This document shows positions 15,420 to 23,425 of a stretch of 25,264 bases of DNA, piece by piece (position 1 is the stretch's first letter; the number at the start of each line of letters is the position of its first letter). The DNA comes from UBA12202 sp002691725. Its GTDB lineage: Bacteria; Pseudomonadota; Alphaproteobacteria; Puniceispirillales; UBA1172. The notes under the pieces are model-generated. The model saw nothing but the letters and a program-made list of their open reading frames with translations, did not search any database and had not been told where the DNA came from. The stretch is taken from positions 1-25,264 of the forward strand of contig CBFIAU010000013.1 of the NCBI GenBank assembly GCA_965660675.1, in the 5' to 3' direction. The position numbers and the translations under genes were made by a program.

Positions 15420-16333
15420 GCAAAGGCTTTGATTGCTTTGTCGGTATCGACTGGTCAGGGGCAAAAGGGCAATATCATCGCGGAATTCAACTGGCCATGC
15501 TGACAGCAAAGTCAGACAGCCCGCAATATATAGAGCCGCCTGATAAGCGCGGCTGGTCGCGGCAGATGGTGATGGATTGGCTACACGCATTAACAGCATC
15601 TGGACATCGTGTTCTGGCTGGGTTTGACTTTGCTTTCGCACATCCTTTTGTTGATACTGATAGCTATTTTCCTGACTATGCCAATAGCCCGCAAACCCCT
15701 TGTGATTTATGGGCGCTGGTTGACGCGGCAAGTCATCATTTACCGCATCAATATGGTGGCGGCATTTGGCATGATGCGGATTTGCGGCATTATTATAATG
15801 CCCCTAAAGGCAAAGATGGGTCAGGCGGCAGAGGATCACGCTTTGCCTCACGCCGCCGTGTGACGGAACAAAACACCAAAACCCGTCACCATAGATCGCC
15901 ATCACCAACCTTTAATTGTGTTGGGCCGGCGGGTGTCGGGACAGGATCATTAGCTGGCATGCGGATGTTGCATCATTATCAAAACGATATCCATATTTGG
16001 CCGATATTCCAAACGCCGCCTGGCGCCGCTGATTTGGTGGTGGTTGAGATATTTCCCTCCCTCTATTTTAAGATGGCAGGGATAACAGATTGGATGAAAG
16101 CGGATACGCCGCTGACTGCTCTTAATTCAGCATTGAGCTATTTTGGCGCTAATCATGTTGCGACTATTGCTGATGGGCTTCCTGATCGGGATGATATGGA
16201 TGCTTTGATATCGGCTGCCGCGCTCAAAGCCTGTCATGATCCGTTGCATATCTTTCCGATATCCCCTGAGTATTATCTAGCGGCTGCATGTGAAGGCTGG
16301 ATATTTGGCTCATCATGCGATAATAACGGCTGA
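15416..16333 (+). CDS. Uncharacterised protein with RNase H-like fold signature
   Basis: I do not recognise a named gene. The 305-residue protein has features of an RNase H-like/DUF429-type fold. A first strand FVGIDWSGA carries Asp12, a second VLAGFDFAFA carries Asp71, a later strand LVVVEIFPS carries Glu211, and the C-terminal helix DRDDMDALISAAAL carries Asp259/260/262. A basic stretch RFASRRR lies at 142-148. The spacing of acidic residues is what a two-metal nuclease of this fold would need, but function is inference. It overlaps rarA by 4 bases and crcB by 1, so it is probably co-translated with them. No signal peptide or membrane segment is seen. Confidence 0.75.
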   Translation: MSKGFDCFVGIDWSGAKGQYHRGIQLAMLTAKSDSPQYIEPPDKRGWSRQMVMDWLHALTASGHRVLAGFDFAFAHPFVDTDSYFPDYANSPQTPCDLWALVDAASHHLPHQYGGGIWHDADLRHYYNAPKGKDGSGGRGSRFASRRRVTEQNTKTRHHRSPSPTFNCVGPAGVGTGSLAGMRMLHHYQNDIHIWPIFQTPPGAADLVVVEIFPSLYFKMAGITDWMKADTPLTALNSALSYFGANHVATIADGLPDRDDMDALISAAALKACHDPLHIFPISPEYYLAAACEGWIFGSSCDNNG

Positions 16334-16728
16334 TGATCATCTGGTTAGCCATAGCTTTGGGCGGCGCTTTAGGGGCGCTAACGCGATACGGCGTTAGCCA
16401 AGCGGTTATTATGTTAAATGACTCAAATCAGGCAACAGCCCCTTTGGCTACTGTCATGGTGAATGTGATAGGCTCAGGTCTGATGGGGGTTATCTATGGC
16501 TATCTATCCGCAGGCGGGATGCTATCCGAGGCATTGCGCGTCTTTTTGATGGTTGGGTTTTTGGGTGCATTAACAACCTTTTCCACGTTTTCCATGGATG
16601 TCATGGTGATTATTGATCGCGGCGCTATCTTGCACGCGGTTGTCTATGCGGCGGTTTCGGTGGCAGGATCAGTTTTGATTTTTATGCTGGCGGTGCAAAT
16701 GATGCGGTCATTTGGTGGAGCCGGCTGA
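16333..16728 (+). CDS. crcB: Fluoride channel CrcB/Fluc
   Basis: The 131-residue protein has four hydrophobic helices and the Fluc signatures GGALGALTRYG (10-20), the conserved Asn44 in MVNVIGSGLMG, and GFLGALTTFSTFS (75-87), which lines the pore. Dual-topology dimers of this family export fluoride from the cytoplasm and protect enolase and other targets. No fluoride riboswitch is possible in the 1-base overlap with the preceding gene, so any fluoride control would have to act farther upstream. Confidence 0.95.
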   Translation: MIIWLAIALGGALGALTRYGVSQAVIMLNDSNQATAPLATVMVNVIGSGLMGVIYGYLSAGGMLSEALRVFLMVGFLGALTTFSTFSMDVMVIIDRGAILHAVVYAAVSVAGSVLIFMLAVQMMRSFGGAG

Positions 16729-16732
16729 TCTG

Positions 16733-17713
16733 ATGTCTGATATACCGCCGATATCTATTACCGTGACCGATCAAGACGCTGATATGCGGCTAGATCGCAT
16801 GCTCAGGAAACGCTTTCCGGGGTTGACTCAAGGGGTCATTGAAAAGGCACTGAGAACAGGCAAAATCCGTATTGATAGCACTCGCATCAAAGCCTCTTAT
16901 CGTCTTAAAGCGGATGAGATGATTACCCTGCCAGTAGCCATTGCAGAACACAGCAAAGCGGCATTGGCAACACCGCAAAAATCGTCTGCCAAGCCAGCCT
17001 CTAAGGCCTTGATTGCAACATTGCGCGGTGCTGTTATCAGCCAAACGGATGATTATATCGCCATAAATAAACCAAGCGGGCTGGCGGTGCAGGGCGGCAC
17101 CGGCACGAGTGAGCATGTTGATGGCGGCATTGCCGCTGCCTTTCCTGATGGCAAAAAGCCGCTTTTGGTGCATCGGCTTGACCGTGATACGTCAGGTGTC
17201 CTGGTGCTGGCCAAACATGGCCGTGCTGCGCGCCAATTGGCTAAAGGGTTTCAGTCCCGTCACCATGGCAAGATATATCTGGCTTTAGTTGCTGGCCGTC
17301 CGAAAGAGTTGGCTGGGGTGATCAAGGCGCCGTTAATCAAATCCGGCAGTCATGGTAATGAAAAAATGGTGGTTGATGATATGCGCGGTGATCATGCGGA
17401 AACGATATTTGAATGTCTTGATAGCATTGGCGGCAAAGTCTCATTGATGCAACTTGAGCCGCTTACTGGACGCACACATCAATTACGCGCTCATATGATT
17501 GCCCTTGGCTGTCCGATCTTGGGTGATGGCAAATATGGTGGGGCAGATGCCTTCCCTAACGCGCAAGTGACCCGTCTTTGTCTGCATGCGGCTAGACTTG
17601 ATTTAGCTGATGAGCCGCCAATTATTGCTGATCTGCCACATGACTTGGCTGCGATCATGACATTTTTTGACTTTGATCCATTGGCGGTGATGGATATGAT
17701 TAGACATAAATAG
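16733..17713 (+). CDS. rluC: 23S rRNA pseudouridine synthase, RluC/RluD family
   Basis: The enzyme isomerises specific uridines of 23S rRNA. An S4 RNA-binding domain occupies about residues 15-70 (MRLDRMLRKRFPGLTQGVIEKAL). The RluA-type catalytic domain follows, with HRLDRDTSG and the catalytic Asp150, and GRTHQLRAHM near the C-terminal part. The HRLDRDTSG form favours RluC over RluD, but the target uridines cannot be read from sequence. The frame is open 7 codons upstream to a TTG inside crcB; ATG 16733, with GGTGGAG at 16714-16720, is preferred. Product length is 326 residues. Confidence 0.9.
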   Translation: MSDIPPISITVTDQDADMRLDRMLRKRFPGLTQGVIEKALRTGKIRIDSTRIKASYRLKADEMITLPVAIAEHSKAALATPQKSSAKPASKALIATLRGAVISQTDDYIAINKPSGLAVQGGTGTSEHVDGGIAAAFPDGKKPLLVHRLDRDTSGVLVLAKHGRAARQLAKGFQSRHHGKIYLALVAGRPKELAGVIKAPLIKSGSHGNEKMVVDDMRGDHAETIFECLDSIGGKVSLMQLEPLTGRTHQLRAHMIALGCPILGDGKYGGADAFPNAQVTRLCLHAARLDLADEPPIIADLPHDLAAIMTFFDFDPLAVMDMIRHK

Positions 17714-17727
17714 GCAGGTGGATAGAT

Positions 17728-18432
17728 ATGGTTGCGGCGGCAAAACGGTTCTGGAAAACAACAAACGTCATCACAACAGATGACGGATGGATGATTGCCC
17801 TTGATGGCAGAAACGTCAAGACCCCTGCAGGCAGACCGGTTGCGCTCGCAAGCCAGAAACTTGCTGATGCGGTGGCTGATGAATGGCAAGCGCAAGAAGA
17901 CAATATTAATCCTGCTACGATGCCGCTTTTCCGCTATGTCGTCACGGCCATTGATCGGGTCACTCCGCAACGCCCTGATATCATCAGCCAGCTCGTCGGG
18001 TTTAGCGGTAATGATATGCTATGCTACCGTGATCCTGATCAAATGGAACTGGCCAATGAACAGCTCAGGCGATGGGGGCCATTGCTTGATTGGGCTGATG
18101 AGACATATGACATAAAGCTGGAAACCGGCACAGGTATTTTGCCGATCAAGCAATCTGCTGATACCTTATCAAGGGCTAATCAGCTGCTGGCAGAAAAAGA
18201 TGATTTCCGTCTCGCTGGCTTATATAATTTGATTAGCCTAAGTGGGTCATTTATTATTGGTATCGCCATAGAACAAGGACGGCTTATACCGCAAGATGGC
18301 TTTGAGCTAGCCTTTTTAGATGAGCTATGGCAGTCAAAAAAATGGGGTAGCGATAGCGAAGCCGAAGATAGACGGCAAATAATAAAACAAGATATGATAG
18401 AGGCAACATCATATCTGTCGTTACTGCTTTAA
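17728..18432 (+). CDS. ATP12-family F1-ATPase assembly chaperone
   Basis: The 234-residue protein matches the ATP12 family, which binds free alpha subunits of F1 during ATP synthase assembly. The family occurs in mitochondria and alphaproteobacteria. Seen are the N-terminal KRFWKTTNVI...GWMIALDGRNVKTPAGRP, the central DEWQAQEDNINPATMPLFRYVVTAIDRV, and the WGPLLDWADETYDI and SLSGSFIIGIA segments. It follows the pseudouridine synthase by 14 bases with a GGCAGGTGG ribosome-binding region. A 45-base gap with TAAAGGAG precedes pccB. Confidence 0.92.
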   Translation: MVAAAKRFWKTTNVITTDDGWMIALDGRNVKTPAGRPVALASQKLADAVADEWQAQEDNINPATMPLFRYVVTAIDRVTPQRPDIISQLVGFSGNDMLCYRDPDQMELANEQLRRWGPLLDWADETYDIKLETGTGILPIKQSADTLSRANQLLAEKDDFRLAGLYNLISLSGSFIIGIAIEQGRLIPQDGFELAFLDELWQSKKWGSDSEAEDRRQIIKQDMIEATSYLSLLL

Positions 18433-18477
18433 CAAAAAGATATCGCGCCTATCATGCGAAACTAAAGGAGCCTGATC

Positions 18478-20013
18478 ATGACGTCACCAAATGTTACGAT
18501 GCTTGAAAATAATCGCGCCGCCGCCCGACTTGGTGGTGGTGAGAAGCGGATTGATACCCAGCATAGCAAGGGTAAGCTGACGGCAAGAGAACGGCTTGAG
18601 ATTCTGCTTGATCCGAACAGTTTTGAAGAATGGGATATGTTTGTTGAACATCGCTGTACTGATTTCGGGATGGCGGAACAGACTATCCCCGGTGATGGTG
18701 TGGTCACGGGATATGGCCAGATCAATGGCAGACCAGTTTTTGTCTTTAGTCAGGATTTCACGGTGCTTGGTGGGTCTTTATCGGAAACCCACGCCGCGAA
18801 AATTGTCAAAATCATGGATCAGGCCATGAAAACCGGTATTCCTGTTATCGGGCTTAATGATTCTGGGGGCGCCCGTATTCAGGAAGGCGTGGCGTCTTTA
18901 GGCGGCTATGCGGAGGTTTTTCAAAGAAATGTTGATGCCTCAGGAGTTGTCCCCCAAATCTCTGTGATCATGGGGCCATGTGCGGGCGGGGCTGTTTATT
19001 CGCCAGCAATGACGGATTTTATTTTCATGGTTGAGGGCTCATCCTATATGTATGTGACCGGGCCCGATGTTGTTAAAACCGTCACTCACGAAGATGTCAG
19101 CCATGAGGACCTTGGCGGCGCTAGCACCCATGCCAAAAAATCAGGTGTCGCGCATAAAGCCTATGCCAATGATGTTGAGGCGCTGATGGGGGTCAGGACG
19201 CTGATGTCGTATTTGCCGCAATCATGTGATGATAAAGCGCCAGAGATAGCGACTGATGATCCGATTACCCGCAAAGCCCCAGCCCTTGACCGCATAATTC
19301 CGGCAAATCCTAATCAGCCGTATAACATGAAACATGTGATCAGTCATATTATTGATGATGACAGTTTTTTTGAGATTCATCCTGATTTTGCTGGCAATAT
19401 TATCACTGGCTTTGCCCGCATGGGCGGCCAGAGCGTTGCTATCATTGCCAATCAGCCGATGGTTCTAGCCGGATGTCTTGATATCAATGCCTCACGCAAG
19501 GCGGCACGGTTTGTTCGCTTTGCTGATGCCTTCAATATTCCCCTGATGACCTTGGTTGATGTCCCCGGATTTATGCCCGGAACAGCTCAGGAATATGGCG
19601 GTATTATCGCACATGGGGCGAAGTTACTTTTCGCCTATGCTGAGGCTAATGTCCCGAAAGTGACCTTGATCACGCGCAAGGCATATGGCGGTGCCTATGA
19701 TGTCATGTCGTCAAAACATTTGCGCGGTGATGTTAATTACGCATGGCCAACTGCTGAGATTGCGGTGATGGGATCAGAAGGGGCGGCACGCATCATCTTT
19801 CGGGCTGATAGTGATGATCCGGAAAAGCTGAAACAGCGTTCTGATGATTATCGGGCGAAATTTGCAAATCCCTTTATTGCTGCCAAGCGCGGCTATATTG
19901 ATGATGTGATCATGCCCAATAATTCGCGGTTTCGATTGGCACGGGCGCTAAATATGCTGAAAGGCAAACGCGCCAGCCGACCGCAACGCAAGCATGATAA
20001 CCTGCCATTATAG
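18478..20013 (+). CDS. pccB: Propionyl-CoA carboxylase beta subunit (carboxyltransferase)
   Basis: This subunit transfers carboxyl from carboxybiotin to propionyl-CoA to give methylmalonyl-CoA. The 511-residue protein has the family start KGKLTARERLEILLDPNSFEEWDMFVEHRCTDFGM. Its oxyanion-hole glycine pairs are in DSGGARIQEG (130-131) and CAGGAVYSP (170-171), and the second crotonase-like half contains DVPGFMPGTAQEYGG and KAYGGAYDVMSS. EHRCTDFGM and length favour propionyl- over acetyl-CoA carboxylase; methylcrotonyl-CoA is less likely. It is paired with pccA 16 bases downstream. No mutase or epimerase lies in the window. Confidence 0.94.
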   Translation: MTSPNVTMLENNRAAARLGGGEKRIDTQHSKGKLTARERLEILLDPNSFEEWDMFVEHRCTDFGMAEQTIPGDGVVTGYGQINGRPVFVFSQDFTVLGGSLSETHAAKIVKIMDQAMKTGIPVIGLNDSGGARIQEGVASLGGYAEVFQRNVDASGVVPQISVIMGPCAGGAVYSPAMTDFIFMVEGSSYMYVTGPDVVKTVTHEDVSHEDLGGASTHAKKSGVAHKAYANDVEALMGVRTLMSYLPQSCDDKAPEIATDDPITRKAPALDRIIPANPNQPYNMKHVISHIIDDDSFFEIHPDFAGNIITGFARMGGQSVAIIANQPMVLAGCLDINASRKAARFVRFADAFNIPLMTLVDVPGFMPGTAQEYGGIIAHGAKLLFAYAEANVPKVTLITRKAYGGAYDVMSSKHLRGDVNYAWPTAEIAVMGSEGAARIIFRADSDDPEKLKQRSDDYRAKFANPFIAAKRGYIDDVIMPNNSRFRLARALNMLKGKRASRPQRKHDNLPL

Positions 20014-20029
20014 AGTGAGGAGATTTTAG

Positions 20030-22018
20030 ATGTTTAACAAAATCCTCATTGCCAATCGTGGTGAAATTGCTTGCCGGATTATTCGCACCGCCCAAGCCAT
20101 GAATATCAAAACTGTTGCGGTATACTCGGACGCTGATGCGAATAGCAATCATGTGATCATGGCGGATGAGGCGGCTTGGATTGGCCTGCCGCCATCAGCG
20201 GAAAGCTATCTTGATGCTGAGGCGATTATCGCGGCGGCAAAAGCGACAGGGGCTGAGGCTATCCACCCGGGCTTTGGGTTTTTGTCTGAAAATGCACAAT
20301 TTGTTAGCGCTGTTGAAAAGGCAGGGCTAGCTTTTATCGGCCCCGGCGCTGAAGCTATTCAGCTAATGGGGGATAAAATCACCTCCAAGATTTTGGCCGA
20401 AAAAGCTGGCGTATCTATCGTCCCCGGAACCGAGGGCGCGGTGAGTGATGTTGATGTCGCGGCCAAGGCAGCGATTGATATTGGCTATCCTGTGATGATT
20501 AAGGCATCGGCGGGTGGCGGCGGTAAGGGCATGCGGATTGCTCATGATGAGGATGAATTGCGCGAAGCTATGCCGCAAGCCCAGAATGAGGCACGCGCAT
20601 CATTTGGCGATGATCGGGTTTTTGTTGAAAAGTTTGTCACCAGCCCACGGCATATTGAGATACAGATTTTGGGAGATAGCCACGGTAATGTTATCTATCT
20701 AGGTGAGCGCGAATGTTCGCTTCAGCGCCGCCATCAAAAAGTCCTGGAAGAAGCTCCAAGCCCCTTTATTAGTGATAAAACGAGAGCTGCAATGGGCAAG
20801 CAAGCGGTTAAGCTGGCAAAGGCGGTGCAATATAAATCGGCTGGCACGGTTGAGTTTATTGTCGGTGCTGATGAGGATTTTTACTTTCTTGAGATGAACA
20901 CGCGGCTTCAGGTCGAACACCCTGTCACGGAGCTGGTTTATGATATTGATCTGGTGGAATGGATGATCCGCATAGCCGCTGGTGAGAAACTGTCGCTCAG
21001 GCAAAAGGATATTACCCCGAACGGCTGGGCAGTTGAAGTTCGGCTTTATGCTGAGGACCCTTCACGCGGCTTTCTGCCAGCAATAGGTCAGCTTACCCGT
21101 TATCGTGAACCTGATACTAATACAAATACAGGTATCCGCATTGATAGCGGTGTCCATGAGGCAGGCGAGATTTCTATTTATTATGATCCGATGATTGCGA
21201 AGGTTATCGGCTATGGCAAGACGCGCGATGCGGCGCTGGATCGGCTTAGCCTTGGCCTTGATCATTATGTCATTGAGGGCTTGGCGCATAATCGTCAATT
21301 TTTGCGGCATATCATTGATCATCCGGCCTTCCGCAAGGGTGATTTCACGACCAGCTTTATTGCTGATGAATATCCGCATGGCTACACCCCTGCCGCCCCT
21401 GAGGATAAAACGGCGCTGGCGCAGATGCGAAGTATTGCCGTGCTTCTGGTCGCAAGCAGGCTTGATCGTATGGCGTCAAGTGGCGGCGGCACAGTAGATA
21501 CAGCCTTTTGGCTGAATGATGAGGCAGGCGCATCTACGGCGATTTGGGATAAAGCCGCCAATAGCGTCACCATTGATGGTCAGGTCATGGTGATTGCAGG
21601 GAAGCCGGACAGGGATAGCCGGCGCTTTGTTGGGGCAATTAATGGCGCTGATGTTGTGATGCAAATCTGGCATCATGCCGCCCGTGTTGAGGTCATGTTG
21701 GGGGCATCACGGCTTGCTGTTCATGTTCTGCCGGAAAGGGTCAGTCATCTGCAAGCGCTGATGCCCGAGAAATCAGTCACTGGTGGGGCGGTTGAAATTA
21801 CCGCGCCAATGCCGGGGCTGATGACGCGTGTCATGGTATCGGTTGGTGATCATATCACGGCGGGGGATGATGTTGCGGTGATTGAGGCGATGAAGATGGA
21901 AAACCTGCTTAAATCGACCGAAACAGGAATTGTCAAAGAGATCCTTGCCAATGCCGGGGAGACGGTTGCTGCTGATCAGCCTTTGATCAGGCTTGCTGAT
22001 AAAACGGAAAGCGAATGA
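20030..22018 (+). CDS. pccA: Propionyl-CoA carboxylase alpha subunit (biotin carboxylase + BCCP)
   Basis: The 662-residue subunit carboxylates biotin with ATP and bicarbonate. The biotin carboxylase domain begins MFNKILIANRGEIACRIIRTA. The ATP-grasp glycine loop is AGGGGKGM (161-168), and the catalytic EMNTRLQVEH is at 288-297. A middle linker/BT region follows (about 460-590). The C-terminal biotinyl domain has AMKMEN with the biotinylated Lys622. TGAGGAG lies 7 bases before ATG 20030. The stop overlaps the next small gene by 4 bases. Confidence 0.95.
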   Translation: MFNKILIANRGEIACRIIRTAQAMNIKTVAVYSDADANSNHVIMADEAAWIGLPPSAESYLDAEAIIAAAKATGAEAIHPGFGFLSENAQFVSAVEKAGLAFIGPGAEAIQLMGDKITSKILAEKAGVSIVPGTEGAVSDVDVAAKAAIDIGYPVMIKASAGGGGKGMRIAHDEDELREAMPQAQNEARASFGDDRVFVEKFVTSPRHIEIQILGDSHGNVIYLGERECSLQRRHQKVLEEAPSPFISDKTRAAMGKQAVKLAKAVQYKSAGTVEFIVGADEDFYFLEMNTRLQVEHPVTELVYDIDLVEWMIRIAAGEKLSLRQKDITPNGWAVEVRLYAEDPSRGFLPAIGQLTRYREPDTNTNTGIRIDSGVHEAGEISIYYDPMIAKVIGYGKTRDAALDRLSLGLDHYVIEGLAHNRQFLRHIIDHPAFRKGDFTTSFIADEYPHGYTPAAPEDKTALAQMRSIAVLLVASRLDRMASSGGGTVDTAFWLNDEAGASTAIWDKAANSVTIDGQVMVIAGKPDRDSRRFVGAINGADVVMQIWHHAARVEVMLGASRLAVHVLPERVSHLQALMPEKSVTGGAVEITAPMPGLMTRVMVSVGDHITAGDDVAVIEAMKMENLLKSTETGIVKEILANAGETVAADQPLIRLADKTESE

Positions 22019-22386
22019 CGCTGCGTGCGCTAAAGGCTGAGGCAAGTGGCTTGGGGGCGCATGCGGCACGGCTTTGTGCTGAGCTATGTCATGCCGCAGA
22101 TCACCGCCAAAATGCTAGCGTCATCATCTTGGCGGCGGCGGTGCTAGATGTGGCGTTGCGTGAACCCACAGGGCCTGCCAGCACAGCCGATGGGGCGGCG
22201 ATAGCAGAGGCGCGGGATAGCCGTGAAGCCTATTGGTTAAGAGAGCGCCGAAACGGCATTGTTCATTATGAAGGCGGCCGTGGCGGCTTTATGGGTGATG
22301 CGGATGATGATGCTATCCTTGCTGAAGATGCGGCACGCGCAATAGCCGCCTTGACGGAGGCTTTGGCAATTCTCAATTATGGTTAA
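22015..22386 (+). CDS. Small uncharacterised protein with HEPN-like R-x4-H motif
   Basis: I recognise no named gene. The 123-residue protein looks all-helical. A first helical pair contains NASVIILAAAVLDVALRE (33-50), then an Ala-rich loop, then REAYWLRERRNGIVHYEGG with Arg79-Asn80...His84 (an R-N-x3-H motif), then a final helix EDAARAIAALTEALAIL. This order resembles HEPN domains, where the R-x4-6-H motif is the RNase or nucleotide-binding site, but that is an inference from one motif and helix pattern. It starts inside the pccA stop (ATGA), so it is translated with pccA. No partner nucleotidyltransferase is adjacent. Confidence 0.7.
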   Translation: MTLRALKAEASGLGAHAARLCAELCHAADHRQNASVIILAAAVLDVALREPTGPASTADGAAIAEARDSREAYWLRERRNGIVHYEGGRGGFMGDADDDAILAEDAARAIAALTEALAILNYG

Positions 22387-22388
22387 GA

Positions 22389-22420
22389 GATTTAGTTATT
22401 TAGGGATTTAGTTATTTAAG
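22389..22420. repeat. 16-bp tandem duplication between convergent genes
   Basis: GATTTAGTTATTTAGG (22389-22404) is followed directly by GATTTAGTTATTTAAG (22405-22420), with one mismatch. The second copy contains the TAA stop of lipB on the minus strand. No classical terminator hairpin is seen in this 29-base convergent gap. Confidence 0.85.
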
Positions 22421-23198
22421 GCGCGCTTTTGGCGATATCGCTATCCATGTAGCGGCCTAGAGTATTCGCAAACTCCGCCATCAGGACTTGATCTAGCCTA
22501 GCCATCAGATGATCAGGCGGCTGATCTGTGCATTGCTCTAACGCCGCCACGCCAGCACCATTAATCCCGCAAGGGATGATATGTTGAAAGCCGTCTAGCA
22601 TCGCCGCGCTCACATTAATCGCAATGCCGTGCCAGCTGATCCAGCGTGATAAGCGCACGCCAATAGCGGCGATTTTATCATTTTTGCTGTTGATCCAGAT
22701 GCCGGGGGCTCCATGGCGCCGGGTTGCGGTGACACCAAAGGCGGCGCAGGCGGCGATACCCCATGCCTCAATGCCGCGAACAAAGGCGCGGATATCACGG
22801 CCGCGGCGGTTCAGATCAAGCATGATATAGGCGATGCGTTGGCCGGGGGCGTGGTATGTCCATTGCCCGCCTCGGCCAGTCGCGCGGATGATCGGCGGTT
22901 TGGCTGTTGGCAAATGCGCGGCTGGTGCATTGATATCTTGGGGCGATAGCAATAGCTCAGCATCCTTGGCTGAACTGCCGCCTGTATAGACAGGGTGATG
23001 TTGCAGAAACCATAGCACCTCCGGCGCCTTGCCCGCTTGCATGGCGGTCACATGAGCCTCCATAGCGGCAACCGCGTCATCATAGTCTAGCGGTGCCTCA
23101 TTTTCCCAGATCATAATGCCGTCAGGGCCCGGCCGAATATGGTCTGGCCGTGCCGGTTTTGGCGGTAAAGGTGACTTCTGGCTTGCGCTAATGGTCAT
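22416..23198 (-). CDS. lipB: Octanoyl-[ACP]:protein N-octanoyltransferase (LipB)
   Basis: LipB transfers octanoate from acyl carrier protein to lipoyl domains of 2-oxoacid dehydrogenases and GcvH, before LipA adds sulphur. The 260-residue protein has LQHHPVYTGGSS (65-76), RGGQWTYHAPGQ (109-120), the catalytic Lys175 in KIAAIGVR and the acyl-cysteine Cys210 in HIIPCGI, all expected of an active enzyme. It is convergent with the pcc group and divergent from the tRNA-Leu gene. The ATG at 23198 lacks a strong Shine-Dalgarno, so the N-terminal ~25 residues are less certain. Confidence 0.94.
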   Translation of the reverse strand: MTISASQKSPLPPKPARPDHIRPGPDGIMIWENEAPLDYDDAVAAMEAHVTAMQAGKAPEVLWFLQHHPVYTGGSSAKDAELLLSPQDINAPAAHLPTAKPPIIRATGRGGQWTYHAPGQRIAYIMLDLNRRGRDIRAFVRGIEAWGIAACAAFGVTATRRHGAPGIWINSKNDKIAAIGVRLSRWISWHGIAINVSAAMLDGFQHIIPCGINGAGVAALEQCTDQPPDHLMARLDQVLMAEFANTLGRYMDSDIAKSAP

Positions 23199-23260
23199 GA
23201 TCTGTTATCGCATTGTCTGCGAGTTGACGCAATGGCGTATCATCTCGCGGCACATTGGGT

Positions 23261-23348
23261 GCGGCTGTGGCGGAACTGGTAGACGCGCAGCGTTGAGGTC
23301 GCTGTGGGCTAATAACCCGTGGAAGTTCGAGTCTTCTCAGCCGCACCA
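23261..23348 (+). tRNA. tRNA-Leu (anticodon GAG)
   Basis: An 88-base class II tRNA. The acceptor stem GCGGCTG pairs with CAGCCGC (23338-23344), then A73 and an encoded CCA (23346-23348). The anticodon stem CAGCG/CGCTG encloses TTGAGGT, with GAG at 23295-23297, reading CUC/CUU codons. A variable arm GTGGGCTAATAACCCGT and a T-arm with TTCGAGT follow. The last 16 bases, from the T-stem 3' strand onward, are repeated in inverted orientation at 24652-24667, and an integrase gene follows. This tRNA is therefore the attachment gene of the element downstream. Confidence 0.97.
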
Positions 23349-23425
23349 ATTCATTGCTTAAATGATGTGTATCTCATTGATATGTAAGCATTTCATGTGT
23401 TTGCATATGGAAGGTGATGCACAAA
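23333..23425 (+). repeat. Left 93-bp inverted repeat (att-like, includes tRNA-Leu 3' end)
   Basis: This segment begins CTTCTCAGCCGCACCA (tRNA T-stem to CCA), continues through AATTCATTGCT and ends GGTGATGCACAAA. It is the reverse complement of 24575-24667 with only two mismatches, at 23359 and 23394. It carries the ribosome-binding site AGGTGAT (23412-23418) of the integrase. Similarity stops at once on both sides: upstream into the rest of the tRNA and downstream at the ATG of the integrase. Confidence 0.97.

Noticed and set aside
23224..23260. TTGACG upstream of tRNA-Leu as its promoter
   Set aside because: The -35-like hexamer is good, but no -10 appears at 16-18 bases, and TATCAT is only 8 bases away. 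The pairing cannot be supported.
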